A DNA stretch of 9,046 nucleotides from Thermococcus sp. (GTDB lineage Archaea > Methanobacteriota_B > Thermococci > Thermococcales > Thermococcaceae): contig JALTCK010000038.1 in the NCBI GenBank assembly GCA_027074805.1, positions 1-9,046 on the forward strand, given 5' to 3'. Shown here one piece after another: positions 6,217-9,046 of this stretch (position 1 is the first letter of the stretch; each line of letters starts with the position of its first letter). The position numbers were made by a program, and so were the translations under genes. The notes below the pieces were generated by a model. It was not told the origin of the DNA. It saw only the letters and a list, made by a program, of their open reading frames with translations, and made no database searches.

Positions 6217-6394
6217 ACTTTCCCTTGACCTCAATCTTCTTCCCTATAACAAGCTCAGCAGCCTTAACTGCCGCTCCCCCGCTTCCCACAGCTATCCTGA
6301 CCTGATCTTCAGGGACATAGACGATTATTTTGTCGTCGGATTCTTCCATATCCAGGATTTTGACGTTGAGCATCTTCTCCAGCCTGTCCTTCAT
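6215..6394 (-). CDS. Small NusA-like KH-domain RNA-binding protein
   Basis: A 59-residue protein that is essentially one KH domain. The segment VPEDQVRIAVGSGGAAVKAAELVIGKKIEV resembles the C-terminal KH of NusA, with the RNA-gripping GxxG loop as GSGG (37-40) followed by the usual alanine-rich helix. The N-terminal MKDRLEKMLNVKIL gives a helix and first strand. It probably binds RNA; a partner is not evident. An ATG at 6409 in the same frame would add MAGIT. I prefer 6394 because the TATA-like box at 6424-6432 predicts a transcript starting near 6402, after the first ATG, and a GGGGAT site sits 4 bases before the second. It lies 12-27 bases after traB and could also be cotranscribed with it. 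Confidence 0.85.
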   Translation of the reverse strand: MKDRLEKMLNVKILDMEESDDKIIVYVPEDQVRIAVGSGGAAVKAAELVIGKKIEVKGK

Positions 6395-6421
6395 GGTAAT
6401 CCCCGCCATAAATTGACAACA

Positions 6422-7126
6422 TCAAATATAAACATAACGACTCCCATAATACATCGAAACATCGCGCTCTCCCGCACGATCCAGGATGTGCTCGATGCCG
6501 GGCTTGTGGCCGAGGCCGACCACAGCTATAACCTTGGGCCTCCTTATTCCTGCCGACTTCAGCGCCTTGACAATGGCGATGATGTTCCTCGCCATTACCT
6601 CGTTCCTCTCCTCGACGAGGACACGATAGAGGTAGGGATACCTCACTCTAAACTGATGCATCATCGCTCGATACTCCTCAAGTGGATCACCTTCAACCGC
6701 ATTTCCCAATGGGAGAAAAACCCCAAGGGCCTCAACCCCCATCAGGAGCTTCTCCCTAAATGGCGCGGAGGAGAACTTCGAGAGTATTACCCTAATGTCC
6801 TCATCAACCAGGTGAAGCTGTGCCCCCACCTCACGTGCTGCACTCACCGCAACCTTCATCTCCTCTCCCGGTGCCATCCCGAACTCCTCACCGAGCCTCT
6901 CCTCCACCTTGGCCAGCAGGTAATTTATCAAACCTGCTCGTCCATAGTGGAGAGAATCCCCAAGGGTCACATTTCTTCCCTCCATCATGGATAGGAAGCG
7001 GAGCCTATCGAGCTCAATCGCAACGGCGTGGGGCCTCTCCCCGATAATAGTCCTGTACACTTTCTCCTTGCTCCTCGGTGAGACGTGCATCGTGCCTATA
7101 ACCTTAACATAGCGCAGATAGCTCAT
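6422..7126 (-). CDS. TraB/GumN/Tiki-family protein, short soluble form
   Basis: The 234 residues carry the family's conserved elements: GTMHVS near the N-terminus (11-16, His14), AIELD (36-40), ERNEVMARNI with Glu173 and Arg174 (172-182), and VVGLGHKPGI (202-211, His207). Members include bacterial PrgY/TraB pheromone-shutdown proteins and animal Tiki. The conserved His and Glu residues have been proposed to form a metalloprotease-like site, but the archaeal function is unknown. No convincing transmembrane helix is present; longer archaeal and bacterial relatives have a C-terminal membrane domain, which is absent here. The ATG overlaps the rnz stop as ATGA (7123-7126), with GGAGG 9 bases upstream, so it is coupled to tRNase Z. 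Confidence 0.88.
   Translation of the reverse strand: MSYLRYVKVIGTMHVSPRSKEKVYRTIIGERPHAVAIELDRLRFLSMMEGRNVTLGDSLHYGRAGLINYLLAKVEERLGEEFGMAPGEEMKVAVSAAREVGAQLHLVDEDIRVILSKFSSAPFREKLLMGVEALGVFLPLGNAVEGDPLEEYRAMMHQFRVRYPYLYRVLVEERNEVMARNIIAIVKALKSAGIRRPKVIAVVGLGHKPGIEHILDRAGERDVSMYYGSRYVYI
6424..6432 (-). promoter_or_regulatory. TATA-like box for the KH gene inside the traB 3' end
   Basis: The minus strand reads GTTTATATTTG, a near-ideal archaeal TATA element, overlapping the last codons and stop of the TraB gene. A start about 26 bases downstream of its centre falls near 6402, only about 8 bases before the preferred KH start codon. The KH gene may therefore have its own promoter although it follows traB closely. 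Confidence 0.5.
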
Positions 7127-8067
7127 CCTCTCTCCTCCAGGAGATTCCTAAGCTCCCAGGAACCGGATTTGAAGGTTATCGCGTCGAAGTCCCGCGGGAC
7201 AACGAAGTTAATCCCGAACTCCCGGCAAATCCTAGAAGCCCCGGTCAGGTATTCATCATAGGTGTAGCGGAAGGCCCTGTGGAAGAGCGCGAGGAGCTTT
7301 ACCTTCGCCCTTCTAGCGGTATCGCAGGCCTCCTCTACGGTTGAGTGGTAGCTCTCACCCCTGTCACCGGGGTTTAGATAGGTCGCCTCGTGGATGAGCA
7401 GATCGGCCCTCTCCGCGAAGAGCCTTACCCTCTCAGCTGGCTCGGTGTCGCCGGTGTAGACGACCTTGAGACCCTTTATCCTCGGCCCGGTGACGTCCTC
7501 CAGTCGGATTATCCGGCCGTTCCACTCTATCTGACCTTCCCTTTCAAGCTTCCCGAGTATCGGCCCTTCCTCCAGTCCATACTCCTTTAACTTCTCCGGC
7601 AGGAACTTTCCCCTCTTGTCCCTCTCCTTGAAGACGTAGCCGAGGGCCGGAACGCCGTGCTCCACCTTGAAGGACCAGATTTCGTAGTCACCGAACTTTA
7701 AGCGGGTTTCTCCGAGCTCGTGGACGTGTATATCAAAGCCCGGCCGGAAGAAGCCGCTGTTGAGGAAGTGCTGCACGAACTCGAAGGTGTACTTGGGGCC
7801 GTAGATGTGCAGGGGCTTCTCCCTGTCCCAGAGGTTCATGGTCTGGATTAGGGCGGCGAGTCCGAGGTAGTGGTCGCCGTGGAAGTGGGTTATGAATATC
7901 TTCTCGACCTTCATGGGGCTCAGCTTTGCGGTGTTCATCTGCCTCATCGTGCCCTCGCCGACGTCGAAGAGGATTATCTCACCTTTGTAGCGGAGGGCTA
8001 TCGCTGGCACGTTCCGTTCCCGGGTTGGCATTATGCCACCGGTGCCGAGGAAGACCACTTCTAGCAT
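7123..8067 (-). CDS. rnz: Ribonuclease Z (tRNase Z, tRNA 3'-processing endonuclease)
   Basis: A metallo-beta-lactamase-fold nuclease that cuts the 3' trailer from tRNA precursors. The 314 residues fit the short tRNase Z form. Visible are FLGTGG (6-11), the zinc-binding HFHGDHYLG (His61, His63, Asp65, His66), VEHGVPALGY (His137), YTGDT with the bridging Asp207, LIHEATY (223-230), the HST motif (His241) typical of tRNase Z, and the final ligand His263 in FHRAFRY. The stretch of about residues 148-200 between VFKERDKRGKF and KVVYTGDT includes a PEKLKEYGLEEGP segment usual in this family. The ATG at 8067 has no Shine-Dalgarno site; a TATA-like box centred 25 bases upstream suggests a leaderless message. 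It is the first gene of the rnz-traB pair. Confidence 0.96.
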   Translation of the reverse strand: MLEVVFLGTGGIMPTRERNVPAIALRYKGEIILFDVGEGTMRQMNTAKLSPMKVEKIFITHFHGDHYLGLAALIQTMNLWDREKPLHIYGPKYTFEFVQHFLNSGFFRPGFDIHVHELGETRLKFGDYEIWSFKVEHGVPALGYVFKERDKRGKFLPEKLKEYGLEEGPILGKLEREGQIEWNGRIIRLEDVTGPRIKGLKVVYTGDTEPAERVRLFAERADLLIHEATYLNPGDRGESYHSTVEEACDTARRAKVKLLALFHRAFRYTYDEYLTGASRICREFGINFVVPRDFDAITFKSGSWELRNLLEERG

Positions 8068-8088
8068 GATGTATAGTGCTCGGGAGGC

Positions 8089-8096
8089 CTTTAAAA
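8089..8096 (-). promoter_or_regulatory. TATA box of leaderless rnz
   Basis: The minus strand reads GGTTTTAAAGG, centred about 25 bases before the A of the rnz ATG. That spacing puts the transcript start on or next to the start codon. The intervening bases hold no GGAGG- or GGTGA-like site at Shine-Dalgarno distance, which agrees with leaderless initiation. Confidence 0.6.
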
Positions 8097-8180
8097 CCCC
8101 ACCGTCGGCTTAACTTCCATCTGGACCATGATAAATATACAAGTTTCCCTGGCTTTTCGTAACATTTATAGAGGAAAATC

Positions 8181-8191
8181 ATTTTATATTT
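8181..8191 (+). promoter_or_regulatory. Candidate TATA box for the secreted repeat-protein gene
   Basis: The plus strand reads ATTTTATATTT, preceded by the A-rich GAGGAAAATC that could serve as BRE. A start about 25 bases downstream of its centre falls near 8212, exactly where the stem-loop begins. Other AT-rich candidates are ATAAATATAC near 8131-8140 and TGTATATTA near 8203-8211. The 203-base divergent region 8068-8270 holds these elements, the rnz promoter and the stem-loop, and no gene that I can support. Confidence 0.45.
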
Positions 8192-8210
8192 CAAACTTTA
8201 ATTGTATATT

Positions 8211-8252
8211 AGGTTTGCATTGATTTGCTATTCTGCAAATCTTTGTAAACCT
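8211..8252 (+). promoter_or_regulatory. 42-base near-perfect stem-loop upstream of the secreted repeat-protein gene
   Basis: Arms 8211-8219 (AGGTTTGCA) and 8244-8252 (TGTAAACCT) pair over nine positions with one G-U. Two facing T pairs follow (8220-8221 with 8242-8243). Then GATTTGC (8222-8228) pairs perfectly with GCAAATC (8235-8241) around the six-base loop TATTCT. Sixteen of 18 stem positions pair. It lies 18 bases before the ATG, and the predicted transcript would begin at its left edge. It is not followed by a T tract on either strand, so it is not an ordinary terminator. It may be a structured 5' leader or a DNA operator. Confidence 0.65.
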
Positions 8253-8270
8253 CATGTAGGGGGCGAGTTT

Positions 8271-9046
8271 ATGAAGAGAAAGACTCTGCTGATTTCTATG
8301 CTTTTTGCCGCTTTCATGTTAGGAGTTCTCATGCCCAAAGCGAGCGCTCAGGAGGCCGACCTTCTCCATGGCTCCGGGGGTATGGTTATTGAAAACGGGG
8401 AGATAATCATCGGCGACAGGGCCGACTACATCTGGGAGTACGAGAACGGGAGCGATGCGCACTACCTCTTCAGGTTCCACACGGGCTACGAGAAGTGGGA
8501 CGAGCTCACAGCCTGCGACGTCAACGGCGACGGCAAAGCCGAGATAATCCAGGGCGACAGGAGCACGGACAAGATCTACATCTACGACATGTACGGGAAC
8601 GAGCTCGGGAAGCACGACGTCAACTTTGAAGCGGGAGACGACCTCGCGTGCGGGGACTTAAACGGCGACGGAAAGGACGAGATAATCCACGCGGACAGGA
8701 ACGACTGGATACACATCTTCGACGAAAACTTCAACCTCCTATCGCAGTTCAAGATCGGGAACTTTGAGGACGGCGACGCGATGTCTGCCGGAGACTTCGA
8801 CGGCGACGGCGTCGACGAGATAGTCCACCTGGACTTCAGCGAGAACCTCCTCAGTCTGTACGACATGAGCGGCAACTCCCTCGGCATCGTTGAGGTGCAG
8901 TCCTTCCGCACGATAAAAAGGGACGAGCTGGCAACTGGAGACGTTGACCTCGACGGCCTCGACGAGATAGTGGTGGCCACGGAGGACCTCTCAAAGCGGG
9001 GAATCCACATATTCAAGCTCGAGAGGAAGGGCGGGGGGTTCAGCGG
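8271..9046 (+). CDS. Secreted Asp-rich VCBS/FG-GAP-like repeat protein, N-terminal part (runs off right edge)
   Basis: The 258 visible codons start with a signal peptide: MKRK, a hydrophobic core (5-21), then PKASA with likely cleavage after Ala26. At least four repeats of 46-49 residues follow, each with a Dx(N/D)xDGxxE calcium-loop motif: Asp83-Glu91 (DVNGDGKAE), Asp129-Glu137 (DLNGDGKDE), Asp175-Glu183 (DFDGDGVDE) and Asp224-Glu232 (DVDLDGLDE). Each is followed by (I/V)(I/V) and mostly xxDR/DF, then a strand such as IYIYD or IHIFD. This is the pattern of VCBS/FG-GAP beta-propeller blades with bound calcium, so an extracellular binding or adhesion domain is likely. No catalytic domain is visible; one may lie beyond the edge. 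Codon use is strongly GC-rich. The ATG at 8271 is preceded by GGGGGCGA at Shine-Dalgarno distance. Confidence 0.88.
   Translation, partial: MKRKTLLISMLFAAFMLGVLMPKASAQEADLLHGSGGMVIENGEIIIGDRADYIWEYENGSDAHYLFRFHTGYEKWDELTACDVNGDGKAEIIQGDRSTDKIYIYDMYGNELGKHDVNFEAGDDLACGDLNGDGKDEIIHADRNDWIHIFDENFNLLSQFKIGNFEDGDAMSAGDFDGDGVDEIVHLDFSENLLSLYDMSGNSLGIVEVQSFRTIKRDELATGDVDLDGLDEIVVATEDLSKRGIHIFKLERKGGGFS

Noticed and set aside
7979..8194. Minus-strand 71-codon frame overlapping the rnz 5' end and promoter
   Set aside because: It would cover the rnz TATA box, is out of frame with rnz, and its product resembles no family.
8211..8252. The stem-loop as an intrinsic terminator for rnz or the divergent gene
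   Set aside because: It lies upstream of both genes, and no T tract follows on either strand.
8068..8270. C/D-box small RNA, tRNA or CRISPR repeats in the divergent region
   Set aside because: No paired RUGAUGA and CUGA boxes, no cloverleaf and no spaced repeats were found on either strand.
8319..9016. Minus-strand reading frames opposite the secreted repeat protein
   Set aside because: The plus-strand frame has a signal peptide and regular calcium-loop repeats; the minus frames merely mirror those repeats.

Overview
The window looks like part of a hyperthermophilic euryarchaeal chromosome of the order Thermococcales, most likely a Thermococcus. It carries an ADP-dependent glucokinase, a cupin-type phosphoglucose isomerase and the two-gene mannosyl-3-phosphoglycerate pathway. 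Other archaeal marks are TATA-like boxes, strong GGAGGTG-type Shine-Dalgarno sites, GTG and TTG starts, and very short intergenic gaps. Ten genes can be supported. Nine run on the minus strand and one, cut by the right edge, runs on the plus strand.

Reading the minus strand from right to left: tRNase Z (rnz) and a TraB-family protein overlap by ATGA at 8067-6422. A small NusA-like KH protein follows (6394-6215). Then come phosphoglucose isomerase (pgiA, 6109-5543), ADP-glucokinase (glkA, 5476-4112), mannosyl-3-phosphoglycerate synthase (mpgS, 4031-2850), its phosphatase (mpgP, 2847-2107), bifunctional mannose-1-phosphate guanylyltransferase/phosphomannose isomerase (manC, 2110-725), an unrecognised three-helix membrane protein (722-324), and the N-terminal third or less of a phosphomannomutase-type enzyme (313 to the left edge). 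From mpgS to the mutase the genes overlap or are at most 10 bases apart, so they look like one translationally coupled operon.

Together pgiA to the mutase encode a whole route: glucose to glucose-6-P (GlkA), fructose-6-P (PgiA), mannose-6-P (isomerase domain of ManC), mannose-1-P (mutase), GDP-mannose (transferase domain of ManC), mannosyl-3-phosphoglycerate (MpgS, with 3-phosphoglycerate), and mannosylglycerate (MpgP). Mannosylglycerate is a compatible solute of hyperthermophiles. Glycolytic entry and solute synthesis thus sit side by side. A near-perfect Thermococcales glycolytic motif (TGM) lies on the predicted start of the glkA transcript.

The only divergent junction (8068-8270) separates a probably leaderless rnz from a secreted, Asp-rich, calcium-propeller-like repeat protein. 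That region holds a 42-base near-perfect stem-loop at the predicted 5' end of the plus-strand transcript. No tRNA, rRNA, CRISPR array or insertion sequence was seen. The best leads for undescribed biology are this stem-loop, the orphan membrane protein in the solute operon, and the inverted repeat around the pgiA promoter.
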